Shown here in pieces: positions 50,996-59,944 of a DNA stretch of 64,000 bases. The position numbers were made by a program, and so were the translations under genes. Source of the stretch: Zafaria ginkgonis (GTDB lineage Bacteria > Actinomycetota > Actinomycetes > Actinomycetales > Micrococcaceae). Below the pieces are notes generated by a model. That model ran no database searches. It was not told where the DNA came from and saw only the letters and a program-made list of their open reading frames with translations. Numbering within the stretch: the first letter of the stretch is position 1; each line of letters opens with the position of its first letter. The DNA is taken from the NCBI RefSeq assembly GCF_039540195.1, contig NZ_BAABEO010000036.1, positions 28,325 through 92,324 on the forward strand. Direction: 5' to 3'.

Positions 50996-51505
50996 CTAGA
51001 AGGGGCGGTCGAGCCCATCGAAAATGTGGCTGATCCGCCACACGGAATCGTGTTTCTCGAGTTCGAACCTGTAGAAGCCCGTCGTGGCCAGCTGGGCGGT
51101 TTCGCGCACGCTGTAGACGGCCAGATAGGTGACGATCTCGGCCGTGTGGGAGGTGATGTCCTCGATGATGACGTTGCTGACCAGGTGCCGGCGCTGGTCG
51201 TCCTGGCTCTCCATGATGTCGGAGAGCCACTGGACGACTGTGTCCCTGCCCTGCTCGGTGTGCACCGCGTTCCCGCTCACGCTGATCGAGAACTTAGCGT
51301 CCTCGGTGAGTAGGCTGCGCAGCACCTCGAGGCGTCGCTCGTCATAGGCGTAGCTGTAGCGCAGAGCGCTCTCCCGCGCCAAGTCCCGGTCGGCCAGTTC
51401 CCGCACGCTGACGGGCACCGCTCCCGGCGCGCGAAGGGCAAGGAAGCCCGCCGTGTGGGCCCAAGCTGGCCGGCAGGTTTCCGGGATCAAGTTCGTCTCG
51501 CTCAT
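50996..51505 (-). CDS. SnoaL-like / NTF2-fold protein
   Basis: 169 residues after AAAGGAGAGG. SnoaL_4-type domain: LARESALRYSYAYDERRLEVLRSLLTEDAKFSI, GRDTVVQWLSDIMESQDDQRRHLVSNVIIE and VWRISHIFDGLDRPF. The RRH motif and the final DxxF end are shared with the SnoaL protein at 58113, the first gene of the same operon, so one operon carries two relatives. The reaction is unknown; these proteins can act as isomerases or dehydratases on ring compounds. Confidence 0.8.
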   Translation of the reverse strand: MSETNLIPETCRPAWAHTAGFLALRAPGAVPVSVRELADRDLARESALRYSYAYDERRLEVLRSLLTEDAKFSISVSGNAVHTEQGRDTVVQWLSDIMESQDDQRRHLVSNVIIEDITSHTAEIVTYLAVYSVRETAQLATTGFYRFELEKHDSVWRISHIFDGLDRPF

Positions 51506-51578
51506 CGGCCTCTCCTTTTATACAGACTCCGGGGGAGGAGGCCCCGCCGGGGCGGGCAGGACCTCCTCCCCGGGGTGG

Positions 51579-52700
51579 CTAGTTTTCGGTTTTCCAGAGT
51601 TTCTTGTATTCGCTCTTCCAATCCAGGTCGCCGTCCCACGGCACAGTCGTGATGCTTTCCTGGGTGAGGAGCTTTTCGGGCACGTTGACGAGCTTCAACT
51701 CCTCGGGAAGGTTGCCGGCGAAGAGGCGGATCATTTGGTCGACGGCGGCGTAGGACTGCCATTCGATGCTGTATCCGACGCTGCCCTTGAACGGCTGGTC
51801 CCCGGCCTTGATGGCGTCCAAGGCCGCGGCGTCCCCGTTGTGGGAGACGATGCTGATCTTGCCGTCCTGCGGTGAGCGCTTGATGACGGGGGTGATGGCC
51901 AGGGCGACGGGGTCGTACGCCGCCCAAACAGCGTTCGCGGTGGGATTGGCCTGCAGGACCGCCTGGAATTCGGTGGGAACCTGGGTCTGGAGGTTGGCGA
52001 TCTGGAAGTTGATTTCCTTGGTGATCTCGCAAGTGGAGCACAGTTCCTTCAGACCATCGACGAACCCTTGGTTCCATTCGACGACGGAGACGAACTCGGG
52101 GTCATTAATGGTGATGACCTTCGCTCCGCCCTGAGTTGCGACAGCGAGGTAGGCGGCGTTCCACCGGCCTGCCAAGGGATGGTCCTGAAGGGAGTTGGCG
52201 TCAGCGAAGTCCTCGGGGGCCGGCTCGTACATGTTCACGACCTTGATCCCGGCGGCCCGGGCCGCGGCGACGTCGTCCTTAACGACCGCCGGCGGAGTCG
52301 CGCCGAGGAAGATCCCGTCGGCCTTGAGCTGGATGGCCGTCCGGACGGCGGCCCTCATCTTGTCCGGGTCGCCGGCCGGATCGATCATCTGATACCGCCA
52401 GCCGAGCTCCTTGGCTGCCTCTGCCACAGCATCGACGCCGCGCTTGCAGCCCTCTGCTGCGTAGGCGCAGGGAATGCCGACGACGAACTTGTCCTTGGGC
52501 ACATCCACTGTGTCGGTGGGGAAATCGAACTCCGTCACGGTCGCCTGGGCCTCGGCCAGGACTTCCTGGGCCGCGCTGAGGTCCACGCTTCCGGTACTGG
52601 CGGCCGTGCTGGCGCTGTTCCCGCCGCAGGCGGTCAGTGCCAGTGCCAGGCTGAGGCCCAGCGCCGTCAGGCCGGCAAGTGCTGGTTTGTTGTTCTTCAT
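51579..52700 (-). CDS. Sugar-type ABC transporter substrate-binding lipoprotein
   Basis: 373 residues. Lipoprotein signal with lipobox LALTAC (Cys at about 25), then an RbsB-like type 1 periplasmic-binding fold: KFVVGIPCAYAAEGCKRGVDAVAEAAKELGW, AIQLKADGIFLGATPP, QGFVDGLKELCSTCEI and VPTEFQAVLQANPTANAVWAAYD. It is the binding protein for the permease (52756) and ATPase (53825) in the same operon. It shares only fold-level similarity with the binding protein at 22390, so the ligands probably differ. Confidence 0.9.
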   Translation of the reverse strand: MKNNKPALAGLTALGLSLALALTACGGNSASTAASTGSVDLSAAQEVLAEAQATVTEFDFPTDTVDVPKDKFVVGIPCAYAAEGCKRGVDAVAEAAKELGWRYQMIDPAGDPDKMRAAVRTAIQLKADGIFLGATPPAVVKDDVAAARAAGIKVVNMYEPAPEDFADANSLQDHPLAGRWNAAYLAVATQGGAKVITINDPEFVSVVEWNQGFVDGLKELCSTCEITKEINFQIANLQTQVPTEFQAVLQANPTANAVWAAYDPVALAITPVIKRSPQDGKISIVSHNGDAAALDAIKAGDQPFKGSVGYSIEWQSYAAVDQMIRLFAGNLPEELKLVNVPEKLLTQESITTVPWDGDLDWKSEYKKLWKTEN

Positions 52701-52755
52701 TGAATTGCCTCTCGAATGAGTCTGGAAGGGATGAAGGGGGAGGGCTGGTTCCCGT

Positions 52756-53757
52756 CTAGACGGCCTTCTTGCGTCGTCGTCCCACGAGCACGGAGGCGGA
52801 CACGGCCACCATGAGCGCGACGCCGTTGAAGACGTTGGTCACCCAGGTCTGGGCGCCCAACAGAGTCAGGCCGTTGCTGCCGACGGCCAGCAGCACGACG
52901 CCGATGACGGTGCCCCAGACGTTGAAGTAGCCGGGCTTGATGGTGGTGGCGCCGAGGAACGCGGCGGCGTAGGCCGGCAGCAGGAACTCAGGGCCCAACG
53001 TGGGCGCCGCGGTTCCTCCGCGCGAGGCGACCAAGGCGCCGGCCAGAGCAGCTAGGATTCCGGCGGCGATGAAGGAAGCAGCGAGGTACCTGTCGACCCG
53101 CACGCCGCTGAGGCGGGCGGCGTCACGCCCCATGCCGGTGGCCCGCAGGTAGCGGCCGAACGGTGTCTTCTCCAGCACGTAATACAGGGCGAAGGCCAGC
53201 ACAATCGCGTACCCGAGGACGATCTGCAGGCCTAGGACCTTCGTGATCGTGAGCGCGCCGAACGATTCGGATTCCAGCACCAGCAGAGAGCTCCCGGTCA
53301 CGAGCAGGTTCAGGCCCGAAAGGATGGTCGCCGAGGCGAGGGTGGCGATGAAAGCGTTGACCTTGATTAGGACCACCAGCACGGCGTTGACCGTGCCGAC
53401 CAGCGCACCGACGAGGACGCAGACCAACAGGACGACGGGGACAGGCGCTCCAGCGTTGGAGACTGCGATGGCGGTGATTGCGCTGAAGCCTAAGATCGCC
53501 CCGAGGGACAGGTCGAACTCTCCGGCCGCCAGCGGCAGGATAGCCGCCAGTGCGAGGATGACCGGGATGGACTGGTCGGTGAGGATTGCCTTGGCGTTGT
53601 CCGCCGTTGGGAAGGTGGCCGGCAGCAGGATGGAGAAGACGGCGATCATGAGGAACAGAAAGACGATGACGCCGTAGGAGGTTGCCAGGGACCCAATGTC
53701 AGGTCGGCGTCCCTTCGCTGCCCTCGTGCTCGGGGAGGCTTTCGTGGTGGTGCTCAT
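52756..53757 (-). CDS. Sugar-type ABC transporter permease, RbsC-like
   Basis: 333 residues with a charged 25-residue N-terminus and about ten helices. RbsC marks: LPLAAGEFDLSLGAILGFSAITAIA and FLLPAYAAAFLGATTIKPGYFNVWGT, with GMGRDAARLSGVRVDRY in the conserved loop. ATG 53757 follows GAGAAGGAC; an in-frame ATG at 53820, 4 bp after the ATPase stop, is possible and would add a repeated MSTT-type N-terminus. It is the membrane part of the operon's importer. Confidence 0.9.
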   Translation of the reverse strand: MSTTTKASPSTRAAKGRRPDIGSLATSYGVIVFLFLMIAVFSILLPATFPTADNAKAILTDQSIPVILALAAILPLAAGEFDLSLGAILGFSAITAIAVSNAGAPVPVVLLVCVLVGALVGTVNAVLVVLIKVNAFIATLASATILSGLNLLVTGSSLLVLESESFGALTITKVLGLQIVLGYAIVLAFALYYVLEKTPFGRYLRATGMGRDAARLSGVRVDRYLAASFIAAGILAALAGALVASRGGTAAPTLGPEFLLPAYAAAFLGATTIKPGYFNVWGTVIGVVLLAVGSNGLTLLGAQTWVTNVFNGVALMVAVSASVLVGRRRKKAV

Positions 53758-53824
53758 GCTGTCCTTCTCACGGTGGGGGGAGGCCGGAGTGACTTCCGGA
53801 CGTGGTTTCGTGGTGCTCATGGGA

Positions 53825-55384
53825 TCAGGCTGCCTTCCCGGTACGTGCGCACAGCAGCGCCAGATGTTCTTCATTGATGTCATCGCCTTCGGCCGTGGCC
53901 ACGAGCCGGCCACGGTCCAGGATCACTACCCGATCGCAGAGCCCGACGAACTCCTCAAAGTCCGTGGAGGCCAAGACAACGGCCAGCCCATCGCTGGCGA
54001 GTTGGCGGATGATGTTTGCGATTTCCTGCTTGGCCAAGGCGTCCACGCCTTGGGTGGGTTCGTCCAGAAGCAACACGGTGCCTCCATATCCGGCCGCGCG
54101 GGCGACAACGACTTTTTGCTGGTTTCCGCCGGAGAGCAGGCCCACGACCCGCGACAGGTCTCTCGGCTTGACGCTGAAGCGCTCCATCAGGTCGTTGGCA
54201 CCTGACGTCTCCCTCTTCCCCCGCAACGTGCCGTTGGCGGTGAAGGAGCGCAGGCGCCCCAAAGTGATGTTTTCCTTCACGGACATCGGCAGCACGACGC
54301 CTTCGCGCCGCCGTTCCTGGGGCACGCATGCCACGCCCGCGGCGATGGCATCGGCCGGACTCTTGGGCGTATACGCCTGCCTGCCCATGCGCATGACGCC
54401 GGACGCCGGCACTTGGGCGCCAGCGAGCATGCGGATCAACTCGCTGCGCCCGCACCCGACCAGGCCCGCCACCCCGACGATTTCTCCGGAGCGGACCTGG
54501 AAGTCCACCTCCCGCAGACGGGGCCCGGAAAGGCCCTGCGCGGAAAGCGCGACCTTTCCTTCGCGCTCCGAGGGACGGGGAATCCGAGTCTTTTCGAGCT
54601 TCTTGCCGACGACCCGGGTCACGATGTCATCAACGCTCAGGTCCCCCGTCGGCTCGTCGGCGACCAGCTTTCCATCCCGCAGGATCACCAGCTGGTCCGC
54701 CAGGCGCTTGACCTCTTCGGTGCGGTGGCTGACATAGATCACCGTCCCCCCATTGGCCTTAAGCTCCTCAAGAGAGGTCAGGATCGTGTCGACCTCGTGT
54801 GCCGGCAGCGACGCCGTGGGTTCGTCGAGGACTACCACATTGCGTGCGAAGGCCCCCGTCCCGACCTCTTCCTCGTCCTGGAAAGCGCGGGCGAGACCGA
54901 TCATGGTGCGCAGCGTTGGGTTGAGCTTTCCCACCAGCGTCGATGGGTGCGCAGAGATCCCGAACTTTGCCAACGTCGCGGCGACGTGGTCGTGTTGCCG
55001 GCGAACGCTGATGGGACCAAGGATCCCTGGGGCCCGGAACTTGTCGACGAAGGCGAAGTTGTCCGCGATGGACAGGCTGTCGACCAAACCCACGTCCTGG
55101 TGCAGGAAACGCAGGCCCTGGCGATGAGCCGCCTCCGGAGTCATAGGCAGAGTGACCTCCGCACCCCCCACGAGCAAAGACGCCCCCGGGTCCGGCTGGT
55201 AGACGCCCGCCAGGACCTTGATCAAGGTCGACTTGCCCGACCCATTCATCCCCAGCAGGGCGGTGATCTTGCCGCGGGGCACGGCAAACGACACATCGTC
55301 CAGCGCCTTCTGGCCCGCGAATGTTTTCGACAGCCCCGTAATGCGGAGAGCCTCCGTCGCTGACGAAGAAGTAACAGTTTCCAT
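53825..55384 (-). CDS. Sugar-type ABC transporter ATPase, RbsA-like
   Basis: 519 residues with tandem ATPase domains. Domain 1: Walker A GMNGSGKST near 46, Walker B NVVVLDEPTASLPAHEV and YVSHRTEEVKRLAD; its signature is weak (VGKLNPTLRTMIGLARAF). Domain 2: degenerate P-loop GLVGCGRSE, signature LSGGNQQKVVVARAA, Walker B VLLLDEPTQGVDALAK. ATG 55384 follows AAAGGGA. Unlike the nitrilase 2 operon, ATPase and permease are separate here. Confidence 0.92.
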   Translation of the reverse strand: METVTSSSATEALRITGLSKTFAGQKALDDVSFAVPRGKITALLGMNGSGKSTLIKVLAGVYQPDPGASLLVGGAEVTLPMTPEAAHRQGLRFLHQDVGLVDSLSIADNFAFVDKFRAPGILGPISVRRQHDHVAATLAKFGISAHPSTLVGKLNPTLRTMIGLARAFQDEEEVGTGAFARNVVVLDEPTASLPAHEVDTILTSLEELKANGGTVIYVSHRTEEVKRLADQLVILRDGKLVADEPTGDLSVDDIVTRVVGKKLEKTRIPRPSEREGKVALSAQGLSGPRLREVDFQVRSGEIVGVAGLVGCGRSELIRMLAGAQVPASGVMRMGRQAYTPKSPADAIAAGVACVPQERRREGVVLPMSVKENITLGRLRSFTANGTLRGKRETSGANDLMERFSVKPRDLSRVVGLLSGGNQQKVVVARAAGYGGTVLLLDEPTQGVDALAKQEIANIIRQLASDGLAVVLASTDFEEFVGLCDRVVILDRGRLVATAEGDDINEEHLALLCARTGKAA

Positions 55385-55413
55385 GAGATCCCTTTCAGGA
55401 CTAACTGATGGGT

Positions 55414-55481
55414 AGGCGTGCCCGGAGGCGGGCACCGCGGCCCAGAATGGTGGCCGACGAGGTACGCCTCGGGGCACGCCT
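55414..55481. repeat. Inverted repeat between OYE-D and ABC ATPase genes
   Basis: AGGCGTGCCC (55414-55423) and GGGCACGCCT (55472-55481) are perfect 10-bp complements 48 bp apart in the 113-bp gap of the minus operon. It may lower read-through into the transporter genes. Confidence 0.35.
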
Positions 55482-55497
55482 TCGACCCTGTCGTGGG

Positions 55498-56550
55498 TTA
55501 GAAACCGCGCTGGTAGGGTCCGGTGGCCCGGGCGTAAGTGGGGATGGGCAGTTGGGGTTCCACGCCCATGTCCGCGGCCGCGTGGATGGGCCAGAAAGGA
55601 TCGCGGAGGAGGGCCCTGCCGATGAAGACCAGGTCGATGCCGCCGTCCCGCAACAGGTATTCGGCCAGGTCGGCGGAGTGGATGGAACCCACCGATCCCA
55701 TCGGCAAAGTCGTCTGGCTGCGGATGCCATCGACGAATTTCGCCTGGTAGCCCGGGTAGACGTCGCCGGAGTACTCCTTGGTGATGTTGCCGGAGGTTAT
55801 TTCGAGGAAGTCGGCGCCGGCCTGCTCGAGCCACTTGGCCAGCTGCGCTGCATCTTCCGCGGTGACCCCGCCGTCGATGAGGTCGGTTCCGGAGAACCGG
55901 ACCAGCAGGGGCTTGCCGGTCGGCAGGGCCGCGCGGATCTCGCGGACGATCTCGAGGAGGAACCGTGCACGGTTCTCCAGGGTCCCGCCGTATTCGTCCG
56001 TGCGTCGGTTGGACATCGGGGCTAGGAACTCATGGATGAGGTAGCCGTGCGCTGCATGGATCTGGACGCAGTCCACGCCAGCCCGGTCTGCACGGGCGGC
56101 GGCGTCGCGGTAGTCCCGGACCAGCGCCCGCACGTCCTCGGTCGTCAGTTCCGACGGCGTGGCCGAGCCCTCCGAGTGCGGGATGGCCGAGGGCGCCACG
56201 CACCCCTCGGGCAGGACGGCCTTACGGCCGGCATGCGCCAACTGCAGGCCGACTTTCGCCTCGCAGGCGTGGACCGCGTCCACGATGCGGCGGATGCCGG
56301 GGATGTGCTCGTCGGACCAAAGGCCGATGTCGGATTCGCTGATCCGGCCCTGGGGGTGGACGGCGATGACCTCGGTCATGACCAGGCCCACGCCGCCGAG
56401 CGCCCGGGCGCCGTAGTGGAGGACCTGGCGTTCGGTGACGTGCCCGTCGCTCTCCGCCTGGTACATGAGCATCGGCGACATCACGATGCGGTTCTTCAGC
56501 TCCATGTCCCCCAACGTGTAGGGGGAGAAAAGCACGCTGTCCGTTGTCAC
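55498..56550 (-). CDS. NADH:flavin oxidoreductase, YqjM-type Old Yellow Enzyme (OYE-D) lacking the usual Cys
   Basis: 350 residues, GTG 56550 overlapping the SDR stop by GTGA. YqjM-type segments: KNRIVMSPMLMYQAESDGHV, QLAHAGRKA, HAAHGYLIHEFLAPMSNRRTDEYGG and IDLVFIGRALLRDPFW. The Cys normally found in MSPMCMY, which tunes the flavin and contacts substrate, is Leu here. The other YqjM-type copies in the window, OYE-A and OYE-E, keep it. Altered reduction potential or substrate range is expected. Operon partner of two SDRs and an ABC importer. Confidence 0.9.
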   Translation of the reverse strand: MTTDSVLFSPYTLGDMELKNRIVMSPMLMYQAESDGHVTERQVLHYGARALGGVGLVMTEVIAVHPQGRISESDIGLWSDEHIPGIRRIVDAVHACEAKVGLQLAHAGRKAVLPEGCVAPSAIPHSEGSATPSELTTEDVRALVRDYRDAAARADRAGVDCVQIHAAHGYLIHEFLAPMSNRRTDEYGGTLENRARFLLEIVREIRAALPTGKPLLVRFSGTDLIDGGVTAEDAAQLAKWLEQAGADFLEITSGNITKEYSGDVYPGYQAKFVDGIRSQTTLPMGSVGSIHSADLAEYLLRDGGIDLVFIGRALLRDPFWPIHAAADMGVEPQLPIPTYARATGPYQRGF

Positions 56551-57302
56551 TGGGCCACGAACCCTCCGTCGACCGAGAGCAGGTGCCCGGTCACGAAGCT
56601 GGCCTCATCGCTCAGGAGCCAGCCGATCGACGCGGCCATTTCCTCGGGTTCGCCCATCCTGCCGATCGGGTGGAACGCGCCGGCGGCCTCGAACTCCTTG
56701 GTCCCGCGCTGCAGCTTCAGCCCCTGGTCGGTGATCATCGGGGTCACGGTGAAACCCGGACAGATGGCGTTGACCCGGATGCCGAGCTGGGCGGTCTCCA
56801 GGGCGGCGGCACGGGTGAGCCCCGAAACACCGTGCTTGGCGGCGGTGTATGCGGCGTAGTTCGCGCCCGCGGTCAGACCCCAGATGGAGCTGAGGTTCAC
56901 GATGCTCCCGGAGCCCTGTTCCTGCATCAGCCGGATTTCCTGCTGGAGGCAGACGAACACGGAAATGAGGTCGATGTCGAGGATCGTGTTGGCCGCCTCG
57001 AGGTCGAACTCGTGGATCGGCCCGATCGGACCTGTGATGCCGGCGTTGTTCACGGCGCTGTCCAGTCGGCCGAACTGGTCCTTGATGCCTACGAAGAGGG
57101 CGGCGACGTCGTCGTCGTCCCGCACGTCCACCCGCTGGGCGGAGGCCTGTCCGCCGGCACTGTGAATCTCCTGGACGACCTTGTCCGCGTTTTCCTTATT
57201 CATGTCGGCGACAACCACGTGGTGGTCGCGGGCGGCGAGCAGGTGGGCCGTGGCCCGTCCGATGCCGGATCCGCCGCCGGTGACAAGACCGATTTTTGTC
57301 AT
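56547..57302 (-). CDS. SDR-family oxidoreductase (classical), paralogue of the SDR at 30001
   Basis: 251 residues, ATG 57302 after GAGGAAC. TGGGSGIG (8-15), NNAG at 85-88, catalytic S139, Y152, K156 and the C-terminal SVDGGFVAQ. NNAGITGPIGP and SSIWGL are shared with the SDR at 30001. It follows the SDR at 57329 with a 26-bp gap, so the operon encodes two successive alcohol/ketone steps or two stereospecificities. Confidence 0.93.
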   Translation of the reverse strand: MTKIGLVTGGGSGIGRATAHLLAARDHHVVVADMNKENADKVVQEIHSAGGQASAQRVDVRDDDDVAALFVGIKDQFGRLDSAVNNAGITGPIGPIHEFDLEAANTILDIDLISVFVCLQQEIRLMQEQGSGSIVNLSSIWGLTAGANYAAYTAAKHGVSGLTRAAALETAQLGIRVNAICPGFTVTPMITDQGLKLQRGTKEFEAAGAFHPIGRMGEPEEMAASIGWLLSDEASFVTGHLLSVDGGFVAQ

Positions 57303-57328
57303 TGCAGTTCCTCTTGTTCTTCCGTGGT

Positions 57329-58096
57329 TTAGCGGGCCAGGTAGGCGCCGTCGAGATTGATGCCGCCGCCGGAGACGAAGGAGGCCTCGTCGGACAGCAG
57401 CCACGCGATGCCGGCCGCGATCTCCTCCGGCTGGGCCGCCCGCTTCGAGGGATTGGCGTCCTCGTAGGCGGCCCACTCGTCGCTGCCCGGCTCGACGTGC
57501 ACGTCCTTGCCCGTCATCAGGGGCGTCTGGACGACCGAGGGGCGAACGCAGTTCACGCGGATCCCGTACTCGGCGTTTTCCAGCGCCACGGACTTGGTGA
57601 GGCCCTCCACGGCATGCTTCGTGGCGGTGTACCCGGCGTAGCCGGGGCCGGAGACCTGGCCGAAGATGGAACTGAGGTTGACAATCGCCCCGCTGCCCTT
57701 GCGGCGCATGGACCGCACCTCGTGCTGGAGGCAGTTGAAGACGGCGGAGACGTTGACCGCCATCATCTTCCTCATCAGCGGCAGCTTGTAGTCCGCGATC
57801 GACGCAACTTCGGTGCAGATCCCGGCGTTGTTCACCGCATAGTCCAGCCCGTCGAAGTCCTCCTCGATGCGGGCGAAAAGCTCCGCTACGTCCTGCGGAT
57901 CGGTGACGTCGCAGCGCTGGGCGACGGCGGCACCGCCTGAGGCGACGATCTCGTTGACGGTCGCTTCGGCCGCCTCGAGGTCCAGGTCCGCGACGACCAC
58001 GGTGGCGCCATTACGGGCCAGCTTGTGGGCGGTGGCCCGCCCGATGCCCGAACCCGCGCCGGTGACCAGGGCGACTTTTTGATCCATTGCGTACAT
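57329..58096 (-). CDS. SDR-family oxidoreductase (classical)
   Basis: 255 residues. TGAGSGIG (12-19), NNAGICTE, catalytic S143, Y156 and K160, and NLDGAYLAR at the end. ATG 58096 is preceded by GGAGAAAA; ATG 58087 is also possible. It is distinct from the SDR at 56547 in the substrate loop (SIFGQVSGPGY rather than SIWGLTAGANY), so the two are not recent duplicates. Second gene of the minus operon. Confidence 0.92.
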   Translation of the reverse strand: MYAMDQKVALVTGAGSGIGRATAHKLARNGATVVVADLDLEAAEATVNEIVASGGAAVAQRCDVTDPQDVAELFARIEEDFDGLDYAVNNAGICTEVASIADYKLPLMRKMMAVNVSAVFNCLQHEVRSMRRKGSGAIVNLSSIFGQVSGPGYAGYTATKHAVEGLTKSVALENAEYGIRVNCVRPSVVQTPLMTGKDVHVEPGSDEWAAYEDANPSKRAAQPEEIAAGIAWLLSDEASFVSGGGINLDGAYLAR

Positions 58097-58112
58097 CGTT
58101 TTCTCCGGCTCT

Positions 58113-58571
58113 TTAGAAGGGGCTGTCCAGCAGGGCGGTGAGATCGGCCATGCGCCACTCGCCGTCGGCCTCCTTGACCATGGAGGCGTGGTACCACCCC
58201 GAGGTCAGGGTCTTGGTCACCGCGTTTTCCGTCGACGTGATGAGGACGTAGCTGTACAGGTCGGCCGTCGTGCTTGTCTGGTTCTCGACGCGGAACGTGT
58301 GCACCGTGTGGCGCCGCTGGTCGGTCTGCTGCTTCCGGATGGTCTCGAGCATGTCCGCGATCGCCCGGTTGCCGGCAGTCGGACCCCATGAGGCGTCGGA
58401 GTTGGCGACCTTGCCGCTCGTGGTGCCGTTCTCGGTGAAGCTTCCGGCCAGCATGTCGAAGTCGCCCTCGTCGTAACCCCAGGCGTAGCGCGCCACTGTG
58501 TCCTGCATAGCCAGCCGGTCCGCGGCAAAGACCGCCGCGGTTGCGTTTGAGTCGATTCCCTGTGTCGTCAC
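58113..58571 (-). CDS. SnoaL-like / NTF2-fold protein, first gene of the minus operon
   Basis: 152 residues. GTG 58571 is chosen: it lies 8 nt after AAGGAAG, and upstream in-frame sequence is nonsense passing through the operator region. SnoaL domain: DRLAMQDTVARYAWGYDEGDFDMLAGSFTENGT, DMLETIRKQQTDQRRHTVHTF and EWRMADLTALLDSPF. It is related to the protein at 50996. It is separated from OYE-E by about 240 bp holding a symmetric operator-like element. Confidence 0.8.
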   Translation of the reverse strand: MTTQGIDSNATAAVFAADRLAMQDTVARYAWGYDEGDFDMLAGSFTENGTTSGKVANSDASWGPTAGNRAIADMLETIRKQQTDQRRHTVHTFRVENQTSTTADLYSYVLITSTENAVTKTLTSGWYHASMVKEADGEWRMADLTALLDSPF

Positions 58572-58662
58572 GGTCTGCTTCCTTGCATCCAGTGCCGGGA
58601 CCCCTTTGGCGCCGGCTTGGAAAAGACGGTACGCACCGCCAGCTGGCCTTGCTGTGCCCGAA

Positions 58663-58738
58663 GCGCCATCGGGCTTGCCCATTTGCGCCAACTTGTGACC
58701 GGCGACACTTGGCGCAAACGGGCAACCTCCAGTGGCGC
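58663..58738. promoter_or_regulatory. Nested near-symmetric inverted repeats in a divergent intergenic region
   Basis: TTGCCCATTTGCGCCAA (58675-58691) and TTGGCGCAAACGGGCAA (58709-58725) match as an inverted repeat with one mismatch around a 17-nt centre. Outside it, GCGCCA (58663-58668) and TGGCGC (58733-58738) flank with nearly the same symmetry. It lies between the divergent SnoaL/SDR/OYE operon and the OYE-E operon and probably binds a dimeric or tetrameric regulator controlling both. Confidence 0.6.
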
Positions 58739-58814
58739 ATCCAGGCAAGCGGGAGATGGAGGATTGCCCTAAGTTTGTTGAAATTCCATCCGGCAACTCG
58801 AACGGAGTCGCGTC

Positions 58815-59927
58815 ATGGGGCAGCCCCATCTCTTCAACCCGCTGTCCATCAGGGGCACAACCATCCGCAACCGCATCTGGGTTTCACCGATGTGCCAGTA
58901 CTCGTGCGAGCAGCACGACGGCGTGCCGGACGACTGGCATCTCGTGAACCTCGGCAAGTCCGCCTCCGGCGGCGCCGGGCTGGTCTTCGCCGAGGCCACC
59001 GCCGTCAGCCCGGAGGGGAGGATCACCAGCGAAGACACGGGAATCTGGAACAACGACCAGGCCGAAGCGTGGGCCCGGATCGTGAGATTCATCCATTCTC
59101 AGGGGGCGTCCGCGGGCATGCAACTCTCCCACGCTGGGCGCAAGGCGTCCGACTACAGGCTCTTCGACGACCGGTGCGGCACCACCAAGCCGGTGGCCGA
59201 GGGCGGCTGGAAGGCAGTCGCCCCATCGGCGGTCGCGTATCCGGGCTTCGACGTGCCGGAGGCCCTCGACGAAGCTGGCATCGACAAGGTGGTCGACGAC
59301 TACCGGGAAGCTGCCCGACGGTCGGTGGGCGCCGGCTTCGACGTCGTCGAAATCCACGCCGCCCACGGCTACCTCATCCACGAGTTCCTGTCCCCGCTCA
59401 GCAACCTTCGCACCGACCGGTATGGGGGCAGCCTCGAAAACCGGGCCCGCCTCCTGCTGCGCATCGTCCGATCCGTACGCGAAGCGATCGGTGAACAGGT
59501 CCCACTTTTCGTACGGTTCTCCGCCACGGACTGGATCGACGACGGCTGGGATGAAAAGCAAACGGCTGTCGTCGCAGGCTGGGCCAGGGAAGCCGGGGCG
59601 GACTTCTTCGACATCTCCAGTGGCGGGCTCACCAACGGGATCTTCATCTCACTGGAGCCCGGCTACCAAGTCCCCTTGGCCGACTTCGTGCGCAAGGAGG
59701 CAGGCGTGGCGGCGAACGCGGTGGGACTTATCACCACCGCGGAGCAAGCCGAGGAAATCGTTGCCTCCGGGCGGGCCGACGCGGTCATGCTCGCGCGGCA
59801 AATCATCCGTGACCCGAACTTCGCACTTCGCGCCGCACACGAACTGGGGGCAGACATCGAATACTGGCCGAGGCAGTACCAGGGTGCGCGATGGCCGGCC
59901 CAGCCCACGAACATACGAGTCAGCTAA
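58815..59927 (+). CDS. NADH:flavin oxidoreductase, YqjM-type Old Yellow Enzyme (OYE-E)
   Basis: 370 residues. RNRIWVSPMCQYSCEQHDG keeps the YqjM Cys; QLSHAGRKASDYR, HAAHGYLIHEFLSPLSNLRTDRYGGS and ADAVMLARQIIRDPNF complete the active site and FMN phosphate site. The closest relative in the window by eye is OYE-A, sharing WxAMCQYS/WVSPMCQYS and DWIxxGW. First gene of the OYE-NAD(P)-binding-EthD-arginase operon. Confidence 0.93.
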   Translation: MGQPHLFNPLSIRGTTIRNRIWVSPMCQYSCEQHDGVPDDWHLVNLGKSASGGAGLVFAEATAVSPEGRITSEDTGIWNNDQAEAWARIVRFIHSQGASAGMQLSHAGRKASDYRLFDDRCGTTKPVAEGGWKAVAPSAVAYPGFDVPEALDEAGIDKVVDDYREAARRSVGAGFDVVEIHAAHGYLIHEFLSPLSNLRTDRYGGSLENRARLLLRIVRSVREAIGEQVPLFVRFSATDWIDDGWDEKQTAVVAGWAREAGADFFDISSGGLTNGIFISLEPGYQVPLADFVRKEAGVAANAVGLITTAEQAEEIVASGRADAVMLARQIIRDPNFALRAAHELGADIEYWPRQYQGARWPAQPTNIRVS

Positions 59928-59944
59928 TCGGAAGAACTGAGGCC

